Below, piece after piece: positions 40,008-48,370 of a stretch of 51,720 bases of DNA. Each line of letters opens with the position of its first letter. The first letter of the stretch is position 1. This DNA comes from Desulfobacterales bacterium. Lineage in GTDB: Bacteria > Desulfobacterota > Desulfobacteria > Desulfobacterales > Desulfobacteraceae. The position numbers were made by a program, and so were the translations under genes. The stretch is taken from positions 1 through 51,720 of the forward strand of contig JAKSAU010000110.1 of assembly GCA_022361535.1 (NCBI GenBank). Reading direction: 5' to 3'. The notes below the pieces were generated by a model, which saw only the letters and a program-made list of their open reading frames with translations, searched no databases and was not told the DNA's origin.

Positions 40008-42935
40008 TTGTCCCTTGGCGATTATATTTCCGGTTTAAAATCCTTTAAAGGATTCTCAGGAGACATTGTCTGCCACAAAACCTTTGATGCCCAACCTGCT
40101 GTACATGCAGACATAGATGATGGCCCTGCTTTCAAAAACAATCTTGAGCCACTTATGGCTGAGCTTGGCATACCAAAGCTTTATCTGCACCAATCCCTTG
40201 CTATAAAACAAATTCTTAAAGGCACTCATACGGTGGTGGCGACACCCACGGCTTCCGGGAAAAGTCTTGTGTACAATCTGCCTGTGATAGATGCATTGAT
40301 TTCAGATCCTGCCTGTCATGCCCTTTACCTGTTTCCTTTAAAAGCATTGGCCAGAGATCAGATGGATACTGTGTGCAAATTACTCAACCGCGCAGATGCT
40401 AAAGTATTTGAGACACTATCTGAAAAAAACAGCAAGCTAAGTGCAGGGGTATATGACGGGGATATTACAGCCTATCAAAAGGCCAAAATACGTAAAAATC
40501 CACCCAATATCCTTTTATCCAATCCTGAAATGCTGCATTTGGCTATGCTGGCGCACCATCATCTATGGGAATCCTTCTTTGCCAATCTAAAATATGTTGT
40601 GGTGGATGAGGTTCACACATACAGAGGGGTGATGGGGTCTAACATGGCCTGGGTGTTCAGGCGGTTGCTGAGAGTCTGCAGGTTCTACGGTTCAAATCCG
40701 TGTTTTATTTTCTGCTCTGCGACGATTGCAAACCCTGCACAGCTTGCTCATCAGCTTACAGGTCTGCCTGTCCAGGTTGTAGATGTACAAAGCGCTCCTA
40801 CCGGCAAAAAAGATGTGCTGATGATGCGTGGTCTTGATGGGGCGGCACAAACGGCCATAACATTAATTCACGCAGCAGTTCATCGAAATTTAAGAACTAT
40901 TGTTTATACCCAGTCAAGAAAGATCACAGAGCTTATAGCTGTGTGGGCATCACAAAGGGCTAAAACGTTTGCAGATAAAATATCTGCTTACCGTGCCGGA
41001 TTTTTACCAGAAGAGAGAAGGGAAATTGAAACAAAACTTGCCACGGGTAAGCTTTTGTGTGTTGTCTCCACCTCTGCACTTGAACTTGGTATTGATATTG
41101 GTAATCTTGATCTTTGTGTTTTGGTGGGATATCCGGGGACAATCATGTCCACCTGGCAGCGGGCCGGCCGTGTGGGAAGAGACGGTAAAGATTCTGCAAT
41201 GGTTCTAATTGCCCATGAAGACGCTCTTGACCAGTATTTCATCAATCATCCGGAGGTTTTTTTTAATATGCCTCCTGAAACCGCATTGGTGAATCCCGAG
41301 AATCCAATGATACTGCACCGGCATTTGGATTGTGCAGCTGCAGAACTCAGTCTTAAAACAGATGATCCCTTTTATTTGGAACCTGTCGTTCAAAGAGGTG
41401 TTGACCATCTTGCAAATAGAGGCAAACTTCTTCAAAGCCGTGACGGTACAACCTGGTATTCAGCCAGAAAATCGCCCCATCGTGAGGTTAGTCTGCGGGG
41501 AACCGGAAAAACCATTCCTATTTTCAAGGAAGAAACCCGCCAAAGTTTAGGGGAAATAGACTGGCACAGATCCTACTTTGAAACCCATGAAGGTGCGGTT
41601 TATTTGCATCGCGGTAAGACATATGTGGTTACCCTGTTTGACCACATCAAAGGTGTCGTTAGAGCAAAAGAAGAGACTGTCAATTATTACACCCGGGCCA
41701 GATCTTCAAAATCCACCGAGATCATTTCAGTGGATGATACCTGCATGGTAAGAGGTACACGACTTGGGTTCGGGCGTCTTAAAATACGCGAACAGGTAAC
41801 CGGATATGAGATGAAACGTGTATCTACAGGCAAGTCGCTTGGTACGGTTTCTCTTGATTTGCCTGAACTCACCTATGAAACCCAAGGGCTTTGGATCGAG
41901 ATTCCGGAAAAAGTCAGAGAGCATTTAGAAGTCGCACAGCTTCATTTCATGGGCGGTATCCATGCCATGGAGCATGCAGCTATCGGAATAATGCCTTTGC
42001 TGGTTATGACAGATCGAAACGATTTGGGTGGCATTTCAATTCCATATCATCCCCAGGTAGAAAAAGCCGTTGTTTTTATATATGACGGGGCACCAGGCGG
42101 CCTTGGATTGTCAAGACAGGCATTTGACAATGCCTCCCTATTAATTCAAAGAACGTTGGAAACCATAGCCGATTGCCCATGCGAAACAGGGTGTCCCGCA
42201 TGTGTTCATTCCCCGAAATGCGGATCAGGAAACAGGCCCATTGATAAATTTTCGGCGAAGACGATCCTTGAGATGATTTGGGAAAATAACGGAACAGAAG
42301 ATGAATTTTCAATGCCTCCATCAAATAACCACTTACCATTGCCAAAAGTTTCTGCAGACAACAAGATTTTGGATAACACAGATAAAAACAGTAAGAAACC
42401 TGAAAGATTTGGTGTGCTTGATATCGAAACCCGCCGTTCCGCCAAACAGGTTGGGGGGTGGCACAAGGCAGACCGTATGGGAGTAAGCTGTGCTGTTTTG
42501 TATGATTCTGAAAGCCAAGATTTTCTAGTCTATTATCAGGATGATATGGATGAGCTTGTCCAGCAATTAAAAAAGATGGACCTGGTTATCGGTTTTAACA
42601 TCAGCCGTTTCGACTATAAAGTATTGTCCGGGTTAAGTCAGTTTGATTTTCAGTCACTGCCAACCCTGGATATGCTAATGAAAATTCATGAGCGCTTAGG
42701 CTATAGATTGTCTCTTGACCACCTGGCAGGGCAAACTCTAGGTGTTCAAAAAAGTGCGGATGGCCTTTTAGCTCTTGAGTGGTGGCAGCAGGGCAAGATT
42801 GACCTTATTGTGGAGTATTGCACCCAGGATGTCAGGGTAACACGGGATTTATATCTTTTTGGGCGGGACAAAGGATTTTTATTATTCAAAAATAAGGCTG
42901 GTTTTCAAGTTCGTATACCAGTGACTTGGATGTAA
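40008..42935 (+). CDS. Fused MrfA-like DEAD/DEAH helicase and MrfB-like DEDDy exonuclease
   Basis: About 975 residues with a TTG start at 40008; the first ATG is some 50 codons in, before the conserved region, so the exact start is uncertain. Residues 77-92 hold motif I (VATPTASGKS), then VVVDEVHTYRGVMGS, ELGIDIGNLDLC and QRAGRVGRDG, all helicase motifs. A DUF1998-type zinc site follows (CPCETGCPAC...C, near 723-741). The last ~178 residues are a separate 3'-5' exonuclease-like domain: LDIETR (D805, E807), GFNISRFDYKVL (D869) and YCTQD (Y937, D941), the DEDDy set. In Bacillus the two parts are separate proteins, MrfA (YprA) and MrfB (YprB), which act in mitomycin C crosslink repair. Their union in one chain supports direct cooperation. 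Confidence 0.9.
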   Translation: MSLGDYISGLKSFKGFSGDIVCHKTFDAQPAVHADIDDGPAFKNNLEPLMAELGIPKLYLHQSLAIKQILKGTHTVVATPTASGKSLVYNLPVIDALISDPACHALYLFPLKALARDQMDTVCKLLNRADAKVFETLSEKNSKLSAGVYDGDITAYQKAKIRKNPPNILLSNPEMLHLAMLAHHHLWESFFANLKYVVVDEVHTYRGVMGSNMAWVFRRLLRVCRFYGSNPCFIFCSATIANPAQLAHQLTGLPVQVVDVQSAPTGKKDVLMMRGLDGAAQTAITLIHAAVHRNLRTIVYTQSRKITELIAVWASQRAKTFADKISAYRAGFLPEERREIETKLATGKLLCVVSTSALELGIDIGNLDLCVLVGYPGTIMSTWQRAGRVGRDGKDSAMVLIAHEDALDQYFINHPEVFFNMPPETALVNPENPMILHRHLDCAAAELSLKTDDPFYLEPVVQRGVDHLANRGKLLQSRDGTTWYSARKSPHREVSLRGTGKTIPIFKEETRQSLGEIDWHRSYFETHEGAVYLHRGKTYVVTLFDHIKGVVRAKEETVNYYTRARSSKSTEIISVDDTCMVRGTRLGFGRLKIREQVTGYEMKRVSTGKSLGTVSLDLPELTYETQGLWIEIPEKVREHLEVAQLHFMGGIHAMEHAAIGIMPLLVMTDRNDLGGISIPYHPQVEKAVVFIYDGAPGGLGLSRQAFDNASLLIQRTLETIADCPCETGCPACVHSPKCGSGNRPIDKFSAKTILEMIWENNGTEDEFSMPPSNNHLPLPKVSADNKILDNTDKNSKKPERFGVLDIETRRSAKQVGGWHKADRMGVSCAVLYDSESQDFLVYYQDDMDELVQQLKKMDLVIGFNISRFDYKVLSGLSQFDFQSLPTLDMLMKIHERLGYRLSLDHLAGQTLGVQKSADGLLALEWWQQGKIDLIVEYCTQDVRVTRDLYLFGRDKGFLLFKNKAGFQVRIPVTWM

Positions 42936-43099
42936 CCTTCTCTTATCACATATAAAATTCAGGACTTTTAAAAAGTAAAACAATTTTACACATTTGTAAA
43001 TTTTTCTTGTATCCATTTCATTTTCCTGTTAGTGAAGTACCCTTTTTGGGGCTAACACAATGCTAACAAAACTTTCAATCATATTTATCAGGAGGTGAC

Positions 43100-43552
43100 A
43101 TGCGCTTTTCAGTGCTAACATTGCTTGCCGTCTTGAGCTTATTATGCAGTACGCTCTATGCCCAGGAAAAGGTTTTTATCGGGTCTATTCAGTGCAAGGA
43201 TTGTCATGAGGAACAATATGACAATTTTACAAAATATTCTAAAAAAGCAAACTCATTTTCAAGCATAAAAAAAATGGAAAAAAAGCTGTTGCCAGGTGAG
43301 TATCAGGAATGCTTTCAATGCCATACAACAGGTTTTGGCCAAAATGGTGGATTTGTATCGGAAAGTGGCACCCCTGATCTTAAAAATCCAGGTTGTGAAG
43401 TTTGCCACGGGCCTGGAAGCCTTCATGCCGAATCACAAGATCCGGAAGATATCATCACAGAAATTGATATAGAAACATGTATAAGTTGTCATAACCAGGA
43501 TAGGGTAAACGAATTCAACTTCAAGCCCCTGCTTTATAGTGGCGGACATTAA
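43100..43552 (+). CDS. Exported tetrahaem c-type cytochrome (cytochrome c554-like)
   Basis: 150 residues with CAGGAGGTGAC upstream. The signal peptide ends near LYA|QEK. There are four CxxCH haem sites: CKDCH (32-36), CFQCH (71-75), CEVCH (99-103) and CISCH (127-131), with the sequence IGSIQCKDCHEEQYDNFTKY and CEVCHGPGSLHA typical of c554-type multihaem cytochromes. It should be periplasmic and carry or sense electrons. It lies 17 nt before a chemoreceptor with its own CxxCH, so a joint role in redox sensing is likely. Confidence 0.92.
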   Translation: MRFSVLTLLAVLSLLCSTLYAQEKVFIGSIQCKDCHEEQYDNFTKYSKKANSFSSIKKMEKKLLPGEYQECFQCHTTGFGQNGGFVSESGTPDLKNPGCEVCHGPGSLHAESQDPEDIITEIDIETCISCHNQDRVNEFNFKPLLYSGGH

Positions 43553-43569
43553 TAAAGGGAGAGGGGAAT

Positions 43570-45249
43570 ATGATCAGAAATATAATAAGGATGATCAATC
43601 GCAGGTTGTGGATAAAGGTCCTGATACCGGTTACTTTAAGTGTTATGTTGATTATGGGAGTTTCTCTTTGGTTCAGCATTGTTTCCCAGGCAAAACTGGG
43701 CAAAGAGCAGTTGACTACACAGAATGAAAGCCTTGCAAGAGCTGTAGAAGGCGGAATGTTCGATGCTTTGGCAATTGGAGACAATGACACGGTTAGAGCG
43801 CAGTTTAAGCGGTTAGGTGAAAAGGCTGCAAACCTGAAAGTATATGTATATGATTTCAATAAAATAATTTCATTTTCCACAGATAGCTCAGCAGTTGGAA
43901 AATCAATGGATGAGTATACCGAAAATCTTTTAGGCAAAGAAGATATTAATCAAATGATCCAATCCGGAAATACGTCTGCTGATTCAATTGAAACAAGTCT
44001 GAACGGATTGGATTACGTTATGAAAAATGATCCTATTTTAAATGAGCAAAAATGCTTTCACTGCCATGGTAAACGACCTGTTCTCGGTGGTATATCCGTG
44101 CTTTCTTCCATGGCTGATGTTCAGGCAGGAATCGACCGAGGCAGGAACACCAGTATTTTGATTTTTGTTTCCGGGCTTGTGGTCATCGTTTTACTGGTCT
44201 GGCTCTTTTTCTTCTTTATAGTAAATAAAAAGGTCATCCTTGTCCTTGAAGCTGCATCTAAATTGAGGCAAAAAGACTTCAGGCAACTGAACACTGAAAA
44301 AATGGGTGACGAAATTAACCATATTTTGAATCGTTTAAACCAAGTGGCCAAGGAATTGAGGCAGACAATCGGCCAAATTGTTGAAAATTCTAGTAAGCTT
44401 GCTCAGTCTTCAAAACAAATGAGCCATATTGCAGATTCACTTGATGCTTCGAGTGGTCAGACTTCTAAAAAATCAAGTCATGTGGCTGCGGCTGCCGAGG
44501 AAATGAGCGTAAATAACACAGCCATTTCCAATGCCATGGCAGATGCTACGGACACATTGAATACTTTGGCATCAGCAATTGATGAAATGAGCGCAACAGT
44601 TGGGGAAATAGCAAAGAATTCATCAGAATCAAAATCACTTATCGACAATGTTGCATCTGGATTTGATGAAATCTTATCTTCGGTAAAAACGTTAGGTGTA
44701 AGAGCTAAAGATGTCGATGCTGTAACCGATGAAATCCGTTCTATCAGTGAACAGGTTTCTTTGCTAGCACTTAATGCTAAAATTGAGGCCGCAAGGGCAG
44801 GGGAAGCAGGAAAAGGTTTTGCTGTTGTGGCTCAGGAAATAACCGAACTTGCTTCAGAGACCAGTCAGTCTACCGTGAAAGCTGATGAAAAACTGGAAGG
44901 AATAAGGACGATGGTTAAAGAGTTGGTTGACCAGGTTTCCGGGCAGGCTGAAAACGTACAAAACAGCAACCAGGCCATTTCAGGTATTGCGGCGTCTGTA
45001 GAAGAACAAAATGTTACAACCAACGAGATCGCAAAAAATATTAATGACGTGTCTGCTAAAATATCTGAGGTAAACGAACGCGTGTCACAAGGTGCCCAAG
45101 CTGCGGGAGAAATTGCCCAGGAAATAGTTGGAGTTGAAGAGATGTCTGCCAACGTGGGCACAGAAAGTCATAATCTGAACAAGGGTGCCGGGGACCTGGC
45201 TAAGATGGCAGACGAGTTCAGTGAGTTGATGAAGCAGTTTAAGATATAA
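43570..45249 (+). CDS. Methyl-accepting chemotaxis protein with periplasmic haem c motif
   Basis: 559 residues. Membrane segments at about 15-37 and 194-217 enclose a periplasmic sensor of about 155 residues. That sensor carries CFHCHGKR (C162, C165, H166), a CxxCH haem c site just before the second membrane segment. A HAMP-like linker follows, and then a long coiled-coil signalling domain with the conserved hairpin tip ALNAKIEAARAGEAGKGFAV. The start codon ATG follows a good GGGAGAGGGG site. Haem-containing chemoreceptors are known in sulfate- and metal-reducing bacteria, where they sense oxygen or redox state. Heme attachment here is predicted from motif and topology. Confidence 0.93.
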   Translation: MIRNIIRMINRRLWIKVLIPVTLSVMLIMGVSLWFSIVSQAKLGKEQLTTQNESLARAVEGGMFDALAIGDNDTVRAQFKRLGEKAANLKVYVYDFNKIISFSTDSSAVGKSMDEYTENLLGKEDINQMIQSGNTSADSIETSLNGLDYVMKNDPILNEQKCFHCHGKRPVLGGISVLSSMADVQAGIDRGRNTSILIFVSGLVVIVLLVWLFFFFIVNKKVILVLEAASKLRQKDFRQLNTEKMGDEINHILNRLNQVAKELRQTIGQIVENSSKLAQSSKQMSHIADSLDASSGQTSKKSSHVAAAAEEMSVNNTAISNAMADATDTLNTLASAIDEMSATVGEIAKNSSESKSLIDNVASGFDEILSSVKTLGVRAKDVDAVTDEIRSISEQVSLLALNAKIEAARAGEAGKGFAVVAQEITELASETSQSTVKADEKLEGIRTMVKELVDQVSGQAENVQNSNQAISGIAASVEEQNVTTNEIAKNINDVSAKISEVNERVSQGAQAAGEIAQEIVGVEEMSANVGTESHNLNKGAGDLAKMADEFSELMKQFKI

Positions 45250-45274
45250 CAGCGCTCTTAAAATTTATTCAAAT

Positions 45275-46069
45275 TCAAGCAGGGTCAGCTTTTAGTACCT
45301 TCTCAGCAAGTGTATCAAGCACTGGCCCTGCCTTTTCCCGAATTATTACATCCGCTCGATAGTCCAGTGGGGTATCAGAAAGGTTGATAATCGCTAAAAA
45401 AGCGCCTGCACTTTTAGCATATTCCGGCATGGATGCAGCGGGTTGAACCAGTAAGGTTGATCCAACAGCAATAAATACACGGCTTTTATCTGAAAGCCGA
45501 GCTGCTTTGCGGGTTTCATTTTCAGGCATGCTCTGTCCAAATGAAACGGTATCCGGCTTAAAGTATCCTCCGCAGTCGCATTCCGGGGCAAGATCTCCTG
45601 ACTCGATCCGATCCATTGCCTGATCCCATGTGATCAGACTACTGCAGGACATACATCGAATCCGTCTTGAGTTTCCGTGCAGTTCAATCACTTTTTCCTG
45701 TGGGATACCTGATGCTTGATGAAGGCCATCTATATTCTGCGTAATTATCGATTCCAGAATCCCTTCTTTGACAAGTTTTGCCAAAGCATAATGCCCGATA
45801 TTTGGCTTCGTATGCTTTAAACTTTTTTCCATTTCAAGTCGCTGCCGCCAGTACTCTATCCTGGCAGGTTCTGAGCTCATGAATTCATCAAAATAAACAG
45901 GTTTAAATTTATCCCATAAACCGCCTTGGCTGCGGTAGTCAGGAATCCCGCTTTCAGTTGAAATGCCGGCACCGGTAAAAGCTATGTTTGAATTTGAAAC
46001 CTTAAGTTTTCGGGCTAAAAGGATAATTTTGTCGATTACGTCTGAGGAGAATTGCTTTTTTTGTACCAT
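45275..46069 (-). CDS. Sirtuin-type NAD-dependent protein deacylase
   Basis: 264 residues with AAGGTG upstream. NAD-binding and catalytic motifs are present: AFTGAGISTESGIPDYRS, ITQNIDGLHQASG, ELHGNSRRIRC with the catalytic histidine, and VGSTLLVQPAASMPEYA. The zinc site is CMSC plus CDC-GG, the C-x-C form seen in many bacterial CobB proteins. It removes acyl groups from lysines. The start lies inside the end of murJ (34-nt overlap), so the two are co-transcribed. Confidence 0.94.
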   Translation of the reverse strand: MVQKKQFSSDVIDKIILLARKLKVSNSNIAFTGAGISTESGIPDYRSQGGLWDKFKPVYFDEFMSSEPARIEYWRQRLEMEKSLKHTKPNIGHYALAKLVKEGILESIITQNIDGLHQASGIPQEKVIELHGNSRRIRCMSCSSLITWDQAMDRIESGDLAPECDCGGYFKPDTVSFGQSMPENETRKAARLSDKSRVFIAVGSTLLVQPAASMPEYAKSAGAFLAIINLSDTPLDYRADVIIREKAGPVLDTLAEKVLKADPA

Positions 46070-47676
46070 GGAATCACCTTTGATAAAACTTTTCCGTAAA
46101 GGATATTGATCTCAGAAATATGACATATTTTCCCAGTTAAACCGAACAAAAAAAGAAAAATAATGCCAGTGATAATGCAAATCAAAAGGTTCATAGCCAA
46201 AGTGCCGGGAAGGATCAGAAAAGTAACTGCCATATAAGTCAACTGTAAAACTATACCAAGAATAATGCTGATCAAAACCATTTTAATGAAAAAACGATAT
46301 ACCAACCCTTTTTCATTGTTCTGACTCTTCCGGTTCCAGGCCTCAAAAAGCAAGCCTGTACTCACAGCAACGGTTAAGGACAATCCCAATGCAACGCCTT
46401 TAATCCCCCAGGTCGTCATTGACCAATAAAGCAGAGGTAAACTTGCTAAAACACAGAAAGTGGAAAAAAGAGCGGGAAATAAAGTGTTTTGGATGGCAAA
46501 ATACCCCCTGGAAACAATGGTTTGTGCAGAAAATGCAAATGCTCCAACCATAAAATACGGTAATACTCCTGAAGTGATAGCAGTATCATGAGCATCAAAG
46601 GCACCCCGCTGAAATAAAATGGAAACAACCTCTTTGCTCAGGATTATAAAAAGAACAGAAACCGGGATGACAAGGAAAATAAATTTAAGGGTCTGGTTGA
46701 TGATTGAATTAAGTTTTATAAAGTCGTTATCTGCAGCAATTTTAGCCATAAAAGGGTAGGACGCCATACCGACAGCCTGACCGAACAGTCCGACCAGGAT
46801 GAACATGATGCGAAGGGCATAGTTCATCGCTGAAATGCTGCCTTCATCAAGAAATGACCCGAAAAATTTCATCAAAATTTCTGTTGAAAAGGTCATGGTC
46901 AGGCCTAACATAAGCGGCAAAGTTAAGAGTATGTATTTTATAAAGTCAGGATGTTTCAAATTGAAGGTGAAGATGTAGGTCAACCCTGTTTTTTTTGCTC
47001 CAAAAAATTGAAGTAGAAAACTGCCTATAAATGCACCGACCAGAACACCCCAGGCAAAACCTTCCATACCTAGAATCGGGTGCAAAATAATTCCACCCAA
47101 AATAATTCCTGTGTTGTAAACCAATGGCGAAAGTGCGGGAATAAAGAATTTCTCCTTTGAAAACTGAACTGCCATAAATAAGCCGCCTGCAAAAAAGAAA
47201 AACTGGGCTGGAATGATAATCCGCGTCATTCTCACGGCTAAGGCAAATGCTGGACCGTCCTTGAGACCGGGTGCAAGAATTTGTATCAGCTCAGGGGCAA
47301 AATACACGGACAGAGCAATGAAGACCAAAAGAGCCAGACCGAATCCATTAAAGATGACTGAAAAGATACGGTATCCTTCAAGTTCATTGTTTTCAGAAAG
47401 GTAACGGGAAAAAATTGGAATAAATGTAATGGATAGAAATCCTGACGCCACCACATGATTAAGTATTTCCGGTATGACAAAAGCTACCTGGTAGGCATCT
47501 ACACCGTAACTGGCACCGCCTAACCAAGCAATGGCAGTTTCACGCACAAGCCCGATTACTCGGCTTAAAAATACCGAAGCCATCATGATAAACGAGGCAA
47601 AACCGATTTTTTTTAATGTAGTAGATGAAGTCATAGTTAAAAGTCCGTGTCCAGCTTTAGCATAAAGAGTATGCAA
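46036..47676 (-). CDS. murJ: Lipid II flippase
   Basis: Up to 546 residues with about 14 membrane helices. The MurJ/MviN start is clear: SVFLSRVIGLVRETAIAWLG, then DAYQVAFVIPEILNHVVASG and FIPIFSRYL. It moves the peptidoglycan precursor lipid II across the inner membrane. The ATG at 47634 (MTSSTTLKKIGF...) matches the usual family start better than the ATG at 47676, though neither has a good ribosome-binding site. Confidence 0.94.
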   Translation of the reverse strand: MHTLYAKAGHGLLTMTSSTTLKKIGFASFIMMASVFLSRVIGLVRETAIAWLGGASYGVDAYQVAFVIPEILNHVVASGFLSITFIPIFSRYLSENNELEGYRIFSVIFNGFGLALLVFIALSVYFAPELIQILAPGLKDGPAFALAVRMTRIIIPAQFFFFAGGLFMAVQFSKEKFFIPALSPLVYNTGIILGGIILHPILGMEGFAWGVLVGAFIGSFLLQFFGAKKTGLTYIFTFNLKHPDFIKYILLTLPLMLGLTMTFSTEILMKFFGSFLDEGSISAMNYALRIMFILVGLFGQAVGMASYPFMAKIAADNDFIKLNSIINQTLKFIFLVIPVSVLFIILSKEVVSILFQRGAFDAHDTAITSGVLPYFMVGAFAFSAQTIVSRGYFAIQNTLFPALFSTFCVLASLPLLYWSMTTWGIKGVALGLSLTVAVSTGLLFEAWNRKSQNNEKGLVYRFFIKMVLISIILGIVLQLTYMAVTFLILPGTLAMNLLICIITGIIFLFLFGLTGKICHISEINILYGKVLSKVIPWYKKSNSPQT

Positions 47677-48086
47677 ATTAAAGTATTCACTTACGCGACG
47701 TCTGATTTGAGAAAGCTATTTTTCCAAAAAGCGTGAGTTGATAAATATCAAAATGATGAAGGTATATTTTGACAGTCTTCTCCGATAAGCAAAACTAAAT
47801 TATATCTAATACTGCATAATTTACTCGATAAAATAGTCTTATAAATTTAATCTGACAAAAGTTAACACAAATTGATTTAAAGGACAGCTGCCTTACTCAA
47901 TTTATGTGGTTAAATATGCTTTATATCCAGATTGTGTCTTTTACCGTCGATTTTAAAATTAATTTCATCCTGACAATGTCTAAAAATGTTTGACTGCAAA
48001 CTGCCTGCCCAGATATACTACGTGATCAAAAAGGTCTATTTATGGCCTCGGCGATTTCTTAAAATACTAAAACACAGGATTTAACA
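47677..48086. other. Divergent intergenic region before the membrane-protein/kinase operon
   Basis: AT-rich and without a gene. It carries the promoter at 47990-48019. No convincing promoter for murJ on the minus strand was found. No repeats stand out. Confidence 0.6.
47990..48019 (+). promoter_or_regulatory. Candidate sigma-70 promoter of the small membrane protein/kinase/M48 operon
   Basis: TTGACT (47990-47995) and TATACT (48014-48019) with an 18-nt spacer, 67 nt before the first start codon. Confidence 0.6.
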
Positions 48087-48362
48087 ATGTTCTCAAAGCT
48101 TGGGATTTTCTCTTTAATAAGTGGTTTTGTTGTAGGATTGTTCAGTATTCTTTCCCAGTTCATGGGTTCGGATAATATTTTTGTAGACCTTACGCTTTCT
48201 TCGTTTTCAGAAGCAAATGCCGAAGCAATCGTTGATGCTATATCAGTGGAATTCATCAGTTCCGCATTGTATACTTTGTTTTTTGATATCCCATTGGCGG
48301 GTATACTTATTGGGGCTGGTGTCATGTTTCTTGTCATAGCGCTTTTCGTCAAGGAACATTAG
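48087..48362 (+). CDS. Small membrane protein of unknown function
   Basis: 91 residues with hydrophobic segments at about 5-25 and 66-87, separated by an acidic, likely periplasmic stretch (SSFSEANAEAIVDAISVEFI). I do not recognise the family. The ribosome-binding region (ACAGGATTTAACA) is moderate. It precedes the kinase gene by 8 nt, so it may be a partner of the kinase membrane sensor; this is inferred from position only. Confidence 0.7.
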   Translation: MFSKLGIFSLISGFVVGLFSILSQFMGSDNIFVDLTLSSFSEANAEAIVDAISVEFISSALYTLFFDIPLAGILIGAGVMFLVIALFVKEH

Positions 48363-48370
48363 CCTGGGCT

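Noticed and set aside
40689..40699. GGTTCAAATCC, like a tRNA T-loop
   Set aside because: It lies inside the helicase coding frame and no acceptor stem or anticodon arm surrounds it.
43048..43064. Weak -24/-12-like sequence before the tetrahaem cytochrome gene
   Set aside because: GG-N10-GC spacing is there, but the T before GG and the -12 TTGC are not; too weak to call.
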